DNA of 64,000 nt, from assembly GCF_004803695.1 (NCBI RefSeq), contig NZ_CP039393.1:1-64000 (forward strand). The letters run 5' to 3'. Made by a program: the position numbers and the translations under genes. The notes under the pieces were generated by a model. That model made no database searches and was not told the origin of the DNA. It saw nothing but the letters and a program-made list of their open reading frames with translations. This DNA comes from Muribaculum gordoncarteri (GTDB lineage Bacteria > Bacteroidota > Bacteroidia > Bacteroidales > Muribaculaceae). This document shows, in pieces, positions 45,726 to 54,283 of the stretch (positions are counted from its first letter, which is position 1; each line of letters begins with the position of its first letter).

Positions 45726-46940
45726 TTATTTCTCGGCCCAGGGCATCCATTTCATGTAGTCGACCTCGCTGAACATGTCGGCGCGGGTGATGTTGGTGTC
45801 GATTTCGGGCTTGTCGAGCAGGAATCGGTCGACAAATGCCTCAACCTCTGGATACTGGCTCTCGGGAAGCTGGCAGTGGCCGTGGTTGCCTTCGATTGAG
45901 AATCCCATGCGCTCCTCGATGCCGAATGTGCGCCACACTTCGCGCGCTGCACGGCTTGACACATAGTTTGACTCGTCGGCGAGCCACTCGAAATCGGTGT
46001 TTCCAAGCACGAGCAAGGCTCGGGGTGCTATGAGCGCAGCCACCTGGTGGTGGTCGATGGGGAGTCGCGACACATTCTCTTCGGCAAACTGTGCCATGCT
46101 TTCAAGGAACCATGAGTAGTTGGTGCGTCCGAGTGTTTCCACGTTGCCGAGAGTTTCCGACACTCTCCAGGCGTCGACTCCGCCGCCTCCGGGCTCCTGT
46201 GCTATTGTGAGGGCTATGCGCTCGTCAAGCGCTCCTGAGAATAACGCCATCTTTCCGGCAAACGAGCATCCGGTTATGCCAAGGTGTTTCAAGTCGATGC
46301 GCGATTGCTCGCCCACGATCTCAAGTCCGTCGATAATTCGGCTCACACCCCAGGGCCATGCGCTGTAGGCTCCTATTTGTATCATGTCGGGGTATATGCG
46401 GTTGATGGGCTCGGTGCCGCGTTTCTGGGTGTGCGACATCACCTGCGTGAAGTTGAATGCTATACCGGCAATGTTGCGGCTCTCGAATATCTGCGGAGGC
46501 AGCGATCCGTAGGGGAATCCCACGCCTATCATGGCCGGGAAGGGCCCGTCGCCTTCGGGATATTTTATAGTGGCCGAGAGGTTGAGGGTTTCGCCTCCGT
46601 TGTGCACGGTCACGCGCAGGGTATCATTGTCCATGAATGCCTCGATGCTGTCGCGGCTCACTACCGGCTTTTCGCCTATTTCGTAGTGGTAGAGCTGCTG
46701 GATTATTTCGGAGCGGTGGCGCGCCCAGTCATCGAATCGGGTTGAGCGTCCGCTACCGTCGGCCCATGCAAACGGGTCGGGCAGGGTGGCTATTTCGGGA
46801 AGCTGCTGCAGTCCCGGCATCTCGATTGCGGGATAGTTGTCGGCAGTGTTCTCGCGGTCGTAGACTGTCGGTATTTCCTTGGGTTGGCATGACGCGAGCA
46901 TAATCGCAATCAGCGGCAGGGAGAGGGTTGATAATTTCAT
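45726..46940 (-). CDS. Secreted CE15-like glucuronoyl esterase, lipoprotein
   Basis: A 404-residue lipoprotein (LIAIMLASC, Cys18) with an alpha/beta-hydrolase fold. The nucleophile motif GCSFAGK (serine in HLGITGCSFAGKMALFSG) is the CE15 variant of the G-x-S-x-G elbow, followed by the acid region AQEPGGGGVDAWR and the catalytic His in EGNHGHCQLP. CE15 enzymes cleave ester links between glucuronic acid side chains of xylan and lignin alcohols; bacterial members also take other uronate esters. This fits a plant-fibre diet together with the GH30/GH43 genes, though they are 15 kb apart. Single-gene unit with its own terminator. Confidence 0.8.
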   Translation of the reverse strand: MKLSTLSLPLIAIMLASCQPKEIPTVYDRENTADNYPAIEMPGLQQLPEIATLPDPFAWADGSGRSTRFDDWARHRSEIIQQLYHYEIGEKPVVSRDSIEAFMDNDTLRVTVHNGGETLNLSATIKYPEGDGPFPAMIGVGFPYGSLPPQIFESRNIAGIAFNFTQVMSHTQKRGTEPINRIYPDMIQIGAYSAWPWGVSRIIDGLEIVGEQSRIDLKHLGITGCSFAGKMALFSGALDERIALTIAQEPGGGGVDAWRVSETLGNVETLGRTNYSWFLESMAQFAEENVSRLPIDHHQVAALIAPRALLVLGNTDFEWLADESNYVSSRAAREVWRTFGIEERMGFSIEGNHGHCQLPESQYPEVEAFVDRFLLDKPEIDTNITRADMFSEVDYMKWMPWAEK

Positions 46941-47086
46941 CGGCTTAAAATTAGGTTAATTAAGTTATGACTTCAATCAGTAAAAAAGGTTTAACGGGCG
47001 CTTGTGTAAAAGTTGCGGGGCAGGGTGGTGTAGATGAATCGCGGTGAAATCAGATGCGTGAAATCGAGGAGGTTAATCACATTTAG

Positions 47087-47101
47087 TTAGAATGATTCTA
47101 A
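47087..47101. promoter_or_regulatory. 7-1-7 palindrome, Fur/PerR-type operator candidate
   Basis: TTAGAAT-G-ATTCTAA is a perfect 7-1-7 inverted repeat, matching the PerR consensus TTATAATnATTATAA at 13 of 15 positions and the Fur consensus less well. It lies 54 bases upstream of the -7 box of the porin-imelysin-cytochrome operon. Binding by a Fur-family regulator is inferred from shape and from the iron/haem content of the operon. Confidence 0.55.
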
Positions 47102-47154
47102 ATAACGGGTGAATTTCATCATTTTTGAGTATTTAGCGGGTTAGAGGGTAAAAC

Positions 47155-47162
47155 TAATTTTG
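47155..47162 (+). promoter_or_regulatory. -7 element of the haem/imelysin operon
   Basis: TAATTTTG fits TAnnTTTG, 22 bases before the porin ATG. The nearest TTTG (47124-47127) is 27 bases upstream, too far for a standard promoter, which would fit a regulated, activator-dependent or weak promoter. Confidence 0.45.
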
Positions 47163-47184
47163 CATAAACAAAAATTAACCAAAA

Positions 47185-48498
47185 ATGAGTATGTACATAG
47201 TGCGAAATTCACTCTTGGCCCTGACCGTTGCAGCAGGTTGCGCATCGGGTTATGCGCAGGATTCAACCGCAGTCGACAGTTACGACAAGTTCCGCTTTGG
47301 CGGTTACGGTGAAATTGTGGCATCGTTCAAGGATTATGGTATAAACCGCTTTCAGAAGGATGGCGCGACACGCGAAAACCGCAATACGATATCGATTCCG
47401 CGATTTGTCCTTGCGCTTGACTACAAATTCAATCCCAAGTGGGTACTTGGCGCTGAAATCGAGTTTGAATCGGGCGGCACCGGCTCGGCTTATGAAATTG
47501 AGAACACCGAAAACGGTGAGTATGAAACCGAGATAGAGAAGGGCGGCGAGGTGGCTCTTGAGCAGTTTCATATAACGCGCGTCATATCCCGCGGGCTGAA
47601 TGTGCGTGTAGGACATCAGATAGTGCCTGTGGGGCTTACCAATGCCCACCATGAGCCTATCAACTTCTTCGGCACCGAGCGCCCCGAGGGTGAAACAACA
47701 CTCCTGCCTTCGACATGGCATGAAACGGGATTGTCGCTGTTTGGCTCGTTGGGGCGTGGCTACGGCCGATTGGACTATGAGGTTATGGCTGTGGCCGCAC
47801 TTAATGCCAACGGCTTTGACCGCAATGAGTGGATCGCCGGCGGTAAGCAGGGATTCTTTGAAAACGACAATTTCACATCGCCGGGCTATGTCGTGCGCAT
47901 TGATTACCGGGGTGTGCCCGGATTGCGCACCGGAGTTTCGGCCTACTACTGCCGAAACACGGGAGCCAACTCCGACAAGTCGCAGACCTATAAGAGCTAC
48001 GGGCGTATTCCGCTCACGCTGGTGTCGTGGGATGCACAGTACCGCAACCGCTATGTCACGGCACGGGCCAACGTGCTTTACGGCCATCTCGGAAACAGTG
48101 CGGCCGTAAACGATGTCAACGGTAAGCTATCCAACGCATCGCCCTATAGCCGGCTCACGCCTGTAGCCAAGAATGCACTCGCCTACAGTGCCGAAGTCGG
48201 AGTCAATTTAGCCTCTGTTTCGGGCATCAGGCAGTGTCCTGTCATCTATCCTTTTGTGCAGTATGAGTATTACAATCCCCAGCAGAGGGTGGAGCAGCCC
48301 CGCACCCCCGACAAGCGTCTTGAAGTGAGCAAGTGGAGTGCCGGATTAAACTGGTTTGCATTGCCGGGCCTCGTCGTGAAGGCCGACTATACGACACGCC
48401 GGATAGGGACTTCGCGTGTGTTTGGTCGCGGAGAGTACAACAGCGAGAATGAATTTTCAATCGGAATCGCCTACATAGGGTGGTTCATAAGCCGATAG
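47185..48498 (+). CDS. Outer-membrane porin-like protein, first gene of haem/imelysin operon
   Basis: A 437-residue exported protein with signal peptide (NSLLALTVAAGCASGYAQ) and beta-barrel strands throughout: FRFGGYGEIVASF, RFVLALDYKFNPKWVLGAEIE, NVRVGHQIVPVGLTN, YVVRIDYRGVPGLRTGVSAYY, ending FSIGIAYIGWFISR. The HH-EPINFF...WHETGLSLFG segment is typical of phosphate-selective (OprO/P) type porins in Bacteroidota. It heads the seven-gene operon, 37 bases before the imelysin gene. Transported ligand unknown; iron or an iron chelate is a context-based guess. Confidence 0.75.
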   Translation: MSMYIVRNSLLALTVAAGCASGYAQDSTAVDSYDKFRFGGYGEIVASFKDYGINRFQKDGATRENRNTISIPRFVLALDYKFNPKWVLGAEIEFESGGTGSAYEIENTENGEYETEIEKGGEVALEQFHITRVISRGLNVRVGHQIVPVGLTNAHHEPINFFGTERPEGETTLLPSTWHETGLSLFGSLGRGYGRLDYEVMAVAALNANGFDRNEWIAGGKQGFFENDNFTSPGYVVRIDYRGVPGLRTGVSAYYCRNTGANSDKSQTYKSYGRIPLTLVSWDAQYRNRYVTARANVLYGHLGNSAAVNDVNGKLSNASPYSRLTPVAKNALAYSAEVGVNLASVSGIRQCPVIYPFVQYEYYNPQQRVEQPRTPDKRLEVSKWSAGLNWFALPGLVVKADYTTRRIGTSRVFGRGEYNSENEFSIGIAYIGWFISR

Positions 48499-48535
48499 TA
48501 ACTACAATAATCAATAACAAAAACAATAACCCAAG

Positions 48536-49693
48536 ATGAAGAGAACATCAATCACAACGGCCTTTGCCGTAGCCCTGACACTGGGCCTTACATCATGCGG
48601 AAGCGACAATCAGCCCGACAATCCCGGCGATGACACAGTCAATGCCAAGGATATAGACTACACTTCGGCCAACTCCAAGAGCTGGCACAATTACATGATC
48701 AATGTAGCCCTCCTGCTTAGCGATGACGCTCAAAGCCTTTGCGACGCATGGACGGTGAGCTATAATGGGGACGAACCTTTTGCGGCGACATTCAAGAATC
48801 ACTCCAAAGGAGCCTATCAGAGCGCGTTGAATTGCCTGGAGCAGATTGTCGACGGTTGTGCCGACATAGCCAATGAGGTGGGTACCGCTAAAATCGGCGA
48901 CCCTTACAATCTCTACATGGCCGGACGCACCGAGGAGGCGTTATATGCCGTGGAGTCGTGGTACAGCTGGCACTCGCGTGACGACTACACCAACAATATC
49001 CGCTCAATACGCAACTCCTACTACGGCTCGCTTGACGGAACGGTGAACACGCACTCGATGTCGGCACTCATAGCCGAGGCCGATCCCGACTTCGATGCAC
49101 GCTTGAAGGCCGCGATACAAAAGGCGGCCGACGACATACAGGCCATACCTCAGCCCTTCCGCAATCACATAAACAGCTCTGAGGCCAATGTCGCGATGGA
49201 GTCATGTGCCTCACTCGAAGCGTTACTTAGCAACGACCTGAAGCGTGCGCTTAACTCCATGTCGGGCAATGACGAGATGCTTGACGCAATCGTGGAGAGT
49301 TATGTCGACGAAGTGGTTGTGCCTACCTACCGTAACCTTGTGTCATGTAACAATGCATTGCGTGACGCAGTGAATCGACTTGCCCGAAATCCGTCGGATG
49401 CCGCATTTGAGTCGGCTTGTGACGCATGGCTTGAAGCGCGTGAGCCGTGGGAGAAGAGCGAGGCATTCCTGTTCGGCCCCGTGGACCAACTCGGCCTTGA
49501 CCCCAACATGGACAGCTGGCCTCTCGACCAGAATGCAATAGTGCAGAACCTGAACACCGGCAGCTTCGACAACCTTGACTGGAGCGACGGCGACAGTGAC
49601 GATGTGATAGAGGCAGCTCAGAACCTGCGCGGATTTCACACTCTTGAGTTTCTGCTCTTCAAGGACGGACAACCGCGCCGAATCAAGGAGTGA
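48536..49693 (+). CDS. Imelysin-family (M75-like) lipoprotein
   Basis: A 385-residue lipoprotein (TLGLTSC, Cys20, then GSDNQPDNPGDD) with the helical imelysin fold. The conserved GxHxxE motif is present in LRGFHTLEFLLF near the C-terminus, and the paired N-terminal helix motif in YDVTYANSKSWHNYMINVALLL-like segment (ANSKSWHNYMINVALLLSDD). Imelysin-like proteins (EfeO/EfeM, IrpA, ICMP) are periplasmic and linked to iron uptake rather than proven proteolysis. The gene lies between a porin and a di-haem oxidoreductase; its stop TGA is 8 bases before the next ATG. In related bacteria imelysin and DUF1111 thiol oxidoreductase genes recur together. Confidence 0.85.
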   Translation: MKRTSITTAFAVALTLGLTSCGSDNQPDNPGDDTVNAKDIDYTSANSKSWHNYMINVALLLSDDAQSLCDAWTVSYNGDEPFAATFKNHSKGAYQSALNCLEQIVDGCADIANEVGTAKIGDPYNLYMAGRTEEALYAVESWYSWHSRDDYTNNIRSIRNSYYGSLDGTVNTHSMSALIAEADPDFDARLKAAIQKAADDIQAIPQPFRNHINSSEANVAMESCASLEALLSNDLKRALNSMSGNDEMLDAIVESYVDEVVVPTYRNLVSCNNALRDAVNRLARNPSDAAFESACDAWLEAREPWEKSEAFLFGPVDQLGLDPNMDSWPLDQNAIVQNLNTGSFDNLDWSDGDSDDVIEAAQNLRGFHTLEFLLFKDGQPRRIKE

Positions 49694-49701
49694 CACCTGA
49701 C

Positions 49702-51138
49702 ATGAACCGACTGTTTATAATAAAGAGTATATCGGCACTCGTCGTTGCGCTGGCCCTCATGTCGTGTGACGACGAGGGGCTCGATGTGCTCGACATCGAG
49801 GTTCCCGAAGGCTATGCTCTCTCGGCGGGCACCTCTACCATATTCATGAACTCGTCAAAAGCCTACGACAGCGAGGCCGAGTGGGTGACCGGAGCATTGG
49901 CGAGCCGCTTCACGCGAGGCGACAGGCTCTACGACGACATGCGCACGAGCAGCAACGACTATGGAGGCGGCCTTGGCCCTGTCTATGCCGGATATTCGTG
50001 CGGAAGCTGCCATGGCAATGCCGGACGCACCAAGCCGGCACTGTGGAGCGACGGCGGTTCGGGCCCTTACGGATTCTCGGCGATGCTCGTCTATGTCACG
50101 CGCAAAAACGGAGCGTTTTTCAAGGATTACGGGCGCGTGATTCACGATCAGGCAATATACGGAGTCAGTGCCGAGGGCAAGCTGAAGGTTGAGTGGCGTT
50201 ACGAATCGGGAAGTTTTCCCGACGGTGAAACCTATGAACTCGCTTGTCCCTCCTACACGATTACCGACTGGTATGCCGACGAGATAGACCCTGACGACCT
50301 GTTTTGCACGGTGCGCATTCCACTGCGTCACGTGGGGATGGGACAGATTATGTCGCTCGATCCCGTCGAGATAGAGGCGCTTGCCTCACGCAGCAACTAT
50401 CCCGAATACGGCATAAGCGGCCGATGCAACTACGTGACCGAGCGAGGGGTGTTGTCGTTGGGCGTGTCGGGCAACAAGGCCCAGCATGCCGACCTCACGG
50501 TGGAGCTTGGATTTTCAAGCGACATGGGTGTCACCAACAGCCGATACCCCGAAGAGATATGTGAAGGGCAGATTCAGATTAACCAAGGGTCGATGATGGG
50601 GCTACTCTATGACAAGCTTGACGTGTCGACCGAGGATATGGAGAATGTCGACCTCTACATGCAGTCGCTTGGCGTGCCGGCCAGGCGCAATGTCAATGAT
50701 CCCGAGGTGAAGATGGGGGAGCGCATGTTCTATGAGGCCAAGTGTCATTTGTGTCACGTGACTACGCTGCACACGAGGCCTCGCGGGTCGGTGCTGCTCA
50801 ACGGAACACAGCTGCCGTGGCTCGGCAACCAGACGATACATCCCTACTCCGACTTCCTGCTTCACGACATGGGCTCGGAGATAATGGGAGTGGGACTTAA
50901 TGACAACTATGTGTCGGGCCTTGCCCGTGGCAATGAGTGGCGCACAACCCCGTTGTGGGGAATCGGGCTTCAGGAGAAGGTGAACGGACACACCTGCTTC
51001 CTGCACGACGGCCGTGCGCGCAACTTCGTTGAGGCAATAATGTGGCACGGCGGTGAAGGCGAAGCGTCACGTAATCTTTTCAAGGCGATGACTAAAGAGC
51101 GGCGCGACGCGCTTGTGAAGTTTCTGGAATCGCTTTAG
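49702..51138 (+). CDS. Di-haem oxidoreductase, DUF1111 thiol-oxidoreductase-like
   Basis: A 478-residue lipoprotein or anchored protein (VVALALMSCDDEG) with two c-type haem-binding motifs: CGSCH in YAGYSCGSCHGNAGR and CHLCH in FYEAKCHLCHVTTLH. The flanking segments (GGLGPVYAG, LHTRPRGSVLLNGTQ, LHDMGSEIMGVGL, RTTPLWGIGL, CFLHDGRARNFVEAIMWHGGEGE) match the DUF1111 family, related to di-haem cytochrome c peroxidases. It is expected to work in the periplasm on a small substrate or metal. The ATG at 49702 is preferred to GTG 49690, which overlaps the imelysin stop. Its haems need the ResB-CcsA ligase encoded at the end of the operon. Confidence 0.88.
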   Translation: MNRLFIIKSISALVVALALMSCDDEGLDVLDIEVPEGYALSAGTSTIFMNSSKAYDSEAEWVTGALASRFTRGDRLYDDMRTSSNDYGGGLGPVYAGYSCGSCHGNAGRTKPALWSDGGSGPYGFSAMLVYVTRKNGAFFKDYGRVIHDQAIYGVSAEGKLKVEWRYESGSFPDGETYELACPSYTITDWYADEIDPDDLFCTVRIPLRHVGMGQIMSLDPVEIEALASRSNYPEYGISGRCNYVTERGVLSLGVSGNKAQHADLTVELGFSSDMGVTNSRYPEEICEGQIQINQGSMMGLLYDKLDVSTEDMENVDLYMQSLGVPARRNVNDPEVKMGERMFYEAKCHLCHVTTLHTRPRGSVLLNGTQLPWLGNQTIHPYSDFLLHDMGSEIMGVGLNDNYVSGLARGNEWRTTPLWGIGLQEKVNGHTCFLHDGRARNFVEAIMWHGGEGEASRNLFKAMTKERRDALVKFLESL

Positions 51139-51169
51139 ATGTCACTGACAATCAATTAAATGCAAGTAT

Positions 51170-52384
51170 ATGAAAAAGATTTTTGCGATAATGTCGATTA
51201 TGCTGATGCTGCACGCGACGGCATCGGCGCAATATGACGCCGATACTGAAAACGGGGTCGTGTCACTTGCCGGTCGCGACGGCTTTACATGGAGCAGCAA
51301 CAGCGGCGACTTTGTGTTCAAGCCCTATCTGCTTGTGCAGACCTCGGCCAATTACAACTACTATGACGACGAGGGGCTTGATGCCGCCTACAATCAGGAC
51401 AATGTGGCCAACAGCGGATTTGCAATACCCTATGCCGTACTTGGATTTACCGGCAAGGCTTTCGGAATAGTCACCTACAACCTGTCGATAAATGCAGCGG
51501 CAAGCGGGGGCAACCTGCTTCAACAGGCATGGGCCGATGTGAAGCTTCGCGATGAGGTGGCGGTGCGTGTGGGTAAATTCAAGACCCCCTTTTCACATGC
51601 GATTCTCACGACTCTGGGCGAAACGCTGATGCCTTCGCTGCCGTCATCGCTCACTACACCGGTCATAATGCCACACTCGCTGAACGCGGTAGCTCCTAAG
51701 ATAGGTACGGGATTTGATCTCGGAGTCGAGGTTCACGGCATGATACGCGACCGATGGGGCTATCAGGCCGGAATATTCAACGGCACGGGGTCGGCCATCA
51801 ACAGCGCCACCAAGACATTCAGCGACGACTGGCACATACCGTCGCTGCTCTATGCCTGCCGCTTCACTTTCCAGCCAAAAGGCGTTATGCCTGCGACACA
51901 GGGCAATCCGCGTCAGCTCGATCTCGACAGGATGCTCATAGGCGTGTCGGCGTCGCTCAATGTCGAGAGTGAAAACGAAAGCACCAACGACTTTCGTGCA
52001 GGGGCCGAGTTTGCCTGGCTTAAAGGACGAATGTATATCGGTGCCGAGCTTTACTACATGCGTGTGGGCTTCACCAAGCGACAGAAGATTCATGACTCCT
52101 ACAGCTACACGGGAGGTTACATCCAGGGAGGTTACTTCATCACCGACAGGCTGCAGGGTGCGTTGCGTTACGACCTCATGGACCGTAACGGGCTCGACCG
52201 CGGAGGCTTGCTGAACATGCCTGCGGCGGGAATAAATTATTTTTTCAAGGGGTGCAATCTGAAGCTGCAGGCCATGTATCAGTACATGGGTCGTGTGGGT
52301 CATGACAGCCAGCTCGACCGTGACAATGACAACCTTGGACTGGCCATGCACTCGGGTACAGTGATGATTCAATATACATTCTGA
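51170..52384 (+). CDS. Outer-membrane porin, second of the operon
   Basis: A 404-residue exported beta-barrel (signal MKKIFAIMSIMLMLHATASA). Strand pattern and motifs FKPYLLVQTSANYNYYDD, QAWADVKLRDEVAVRVGKFKTPFS, KIGTGFDLGVEVHGMIRDRWGYQAGIFNGTG and a terminal strand VMIQYTF mark it as an OprO/P-like porin of Bacteroidota. Its stop overlaps the start of the next gene (ATGATGA), so translation is coupled with the small cytochrome. Having two distinct porins in one transcription unit suggests dedicated uptake or release of the operon's substrate. Confidence 0.82.
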   Translation: MKKIFAIMSIMLMLHATASAQYDADTENGVVSLAGRDGFTWSSNSGDFVFKPYLLVQTSANYNYYDDEGLDAAYNQDNVANSGFAIPYAVLGFTGKAFGIVTYNLSINAAASGGNLLQQAWADVKLRDEVAVRVGKFKTPFSHAILTTLGETLMPSLPSSLTTPVIMPHSLNAVAPKIGTGFDLGVEVHGMIRDRWGYQAGIFNGTGSAINSATKTFSDDWHIPSLLYACRFTFQPKGVMPATQGNPRQLDLDRMLIGVSASLNVESENESTNDFRAGAEFAWLKGRMYIGAELYYMRVGFTKRQKIHDSYSYTGGYIQGGYFITDRLQGALRYDLMDRNGLDRGGLLNMPAAGINYFFKGCNLKLQAMYQYMGRVGHDSQLDRDNDNLGLAMHSGTVMIQYTF

Positions 52385-53100
52385 TGATGAATCGAGCTAT
52401 TTTTACTATTTTTGTAACTGTAGTCGGATTTTTGATGTTTTTGGCATCATGTGATGACGGACCGGTTTACGGCAGCGCCGAGCTGAAGCCCGAAAACGGA
52501 CTCGTGCTGAAGCTTACCGGAGAGCTTTCGGGAACCGGCCGGTGGAACGCGGGAGGCTACAGCCTTGTCGTGGCCGGGTTTGACGACAGCGATTACGCCG
52601 TTATCACGAAATCGGTGCCTCAGTCGGCCGACGGAGCCGCTGTAACGGTGGTTATGTCGGGCATAGGGGAGAGCGTTACATCGCTTGAGCTGTGTGTCAT
52701 CAATCGTCTTCGCCGCCGTGTGGTGACATTTGCCTCGGTGTCGACAATATCGGACGATGACACGGTGAGATTGCCGGTAGGACGCATGGATGTCAGCGTC
52801 TACAGCGCACTGCAGGCCGGAGTGTTTGACGCCTCGTGTGTACAGTGTCACGGTGGCAGCAACCATGCAGCGGCCGGGCTCTACCTCACCGGCGGCCGCA
52901 GCCGCGAGTCGCTTGTCGACATCCCTTCGACTGTTGTCGGAGATGCCGTGCGTGTATTACCAGGCAATGCCGATGAAAGCATCCTCTACGGGGTTGTGTC
53001 AACCGACATGACTTGCGGATGGAGCTTCGATCACTCGGCTTTGCTCGATGTAACATCGGTCGAATTCATTAAAAACTGGATTAACAATGGAGCAGAATAA
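52384..53100 (+). CDS. Mono-haem cytochrome c-like lipoprotein
   Basis: A 238-residue lipoprotein (TVVGFLMFLASC, Cys about 23, then DDGP) with a beta-rich N-terminal part (about 30-130) and one c-type haem motif CVQCH in VFDASCVQCHGGSNHAAAGL at about residue 155, followed by YLTGGRSRESLVDI and a candidate distal ligand Met in STDMTCGW. It may pass electrons to or from the di-haem protein. Overlaps the porin stop by one base and the Rid-family gene by 14 bases. Confidence 0.8.
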   Translation: MMNRAIFTIFVTVVGFLMFLASCDDGPVYGSAELKPENGLVLKLTGELSGTGRWNAGGYSLVVAGFDDSDYAVITKSVPQSADGAAVTVVMSGIGESVTSLELCVINRLRRRVVTFASVSTISDDDTVRLPVGRMDVSVYSALQAGVFDASCVQCHGGSNHAAAGLYLTGGRSRESLVDIPSTVVGDAVRVLPGNADESILYGVVSTDMTCGWSFDHSALLDVTSVEFIKNWINNGAE

Positions 53101-54283
53101 CATAACAAAATACAGTCACGTTACAATAGAGAATAACAACGCAATGGAGTACAGTCATGTCACACTCGGCAGCGGAAGCGTTGATGTGACGCTTGCCGCA
53201 TTCAAGCCTGCGGAGGGTGTTGCCGAGTATCACGCCATGTTCCGATGCCTGATTCCGGGCACAACCTTCAGCGAGCAGCTTGACGGCGTGCTTCAAGCTT
53301 ACGACGAGCTGTCGGCTACGCTCGGCCGTGATGTGCGTCCGGTGTTCAAGCGTTACTTCCTGAGCGATGCCGCCAATCAGGCGTGTGAGATACCGGCCGA
53401 GAGCGAATGTGCCGTTTCGGTAATCGAGCAGTCGCCACTTGACGGCACAAAGATTGCACTTTGGGTGTACTTCCAGGATGATGTGACGGTGAAAAACCTG
53501 TATAACGGACTTTTTGAGGTGACGCACGGTGATTACCGTCACTTCTGGCAGGGAAACGCCTGTGCGCCCGACCTTCAGTCGGAGGTGGCCACACGCGCAT
53601 TGTTGTGCGATTACGCCCTGAGGCTTGAGGACGAGGGCTGCACACTGGCCCGCAACTGCATGCGCACGTGGTTTTTTGTCCAGAATGTCGATGTGAACTA
53701 TTCAGGTGTCGTGAAGGGGCGCAATGAGGTGTTTGCAACCAACGAGCTAACCCGTGACACACACTTCATAGCAAGTACCGGAATATGTGGACGACATGCC
53801 GACCCACGTGTGACGGTGACGATGGACACTTATGCCGTCGACGGATTGCGTGACGGTCAGCACGGCTATCTCTACGCTCCCGACTATATCAATCCCACCT
53901 ATGAATACGGTGTGTCGTTTGAACGTGGCGCCTACATCGACTACGGCGACCGCCGTCATGTGCTCGTTTCGGGTACGGCCAGCATCAACAATGAAGGCAA
54001 AATCATGTATCCGGGCGACATAAGGCGTCAGACAATGAGAATGTGGGACAATGTTCACGCTCTTCTTGACGAGGCCGGTTGCTCGTGGGGAAATGTTGGC
54101 TACATCATCGTCTATCTTCGCGACCTGTCGGACTATGCCGTGGTCAATTCGATGTTCCGTGAACGTTTCCCCGACATTCCGCATGTGATAGTTCTTGCTC
54201 CGGTGTGCCGTCCCGGCTGGCTTGTCGAGATGGAGTGTATGGCGGTCAAGCCATGTCACAATGAGTGTTATGCGCGTTTTTAA
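53087..54283 (+). CDS. Rid/chorismatase-like (YjgF superfamily) protein
   Basis: A 398-residue protein with no signal peptide. The C-terminal half has the Rid-fold pattern: GVSFERGAYIDYGDRRHVLVSGTASIN, then YPGDIRRQTMRMWDNVHALLDEAGCSWGNVGYIIVYLRDLSDY (cited in short pieces: VSGTASINNEGKIMYPGD, NVGYIIVYLRDL). The long N-terminal half (about 1-180) aligns in layout with FkbO/Hyg5-type chorismatase-like proteins. Similar genes are found beside cytochrome c biogenesis genes in Bacteroidota. Rid proteins deaminate reactive enamines or imines; whether this one is catalytic is unknown. It overlaps both neighbours (14 and 23 bases), so it is integral to the operon. Confidence 0.75.
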   Translation: MEQNNITKYSHVTIENNNAMEYSHVTLGSGSVDVTLAAFKPAEGVAEYHAMFRCLIPGTTFSEQLDGVLQAYDELSATLGRDVRPVFKRYFLSDAANQACEIPAESECAVSVIEQSPLDGTKIALWVYFQDDVTVKNLYNGLFEVTHGDYRHFWQGNACAPDLQSEVATRALLCDYALRLEDEGCTLARNCMRTWFFVQNVDVNYSGVVKGRNEVFATNELTRDTHFIASTGICGRHADPRVTVTMDTYAVDGLRDGQHGYLYAPDYINPTYEYGVSFERGAYIDYGDRRHVLVSGTASINNEGKIMYPGDIRRQTMRMWDNVHALLDEAGCSWGNVGYIIVYLRDLSDYAVVNSMFRERFPDIPHVIVLAPVCRPGWLVEMECMAVKPCHNECYARF

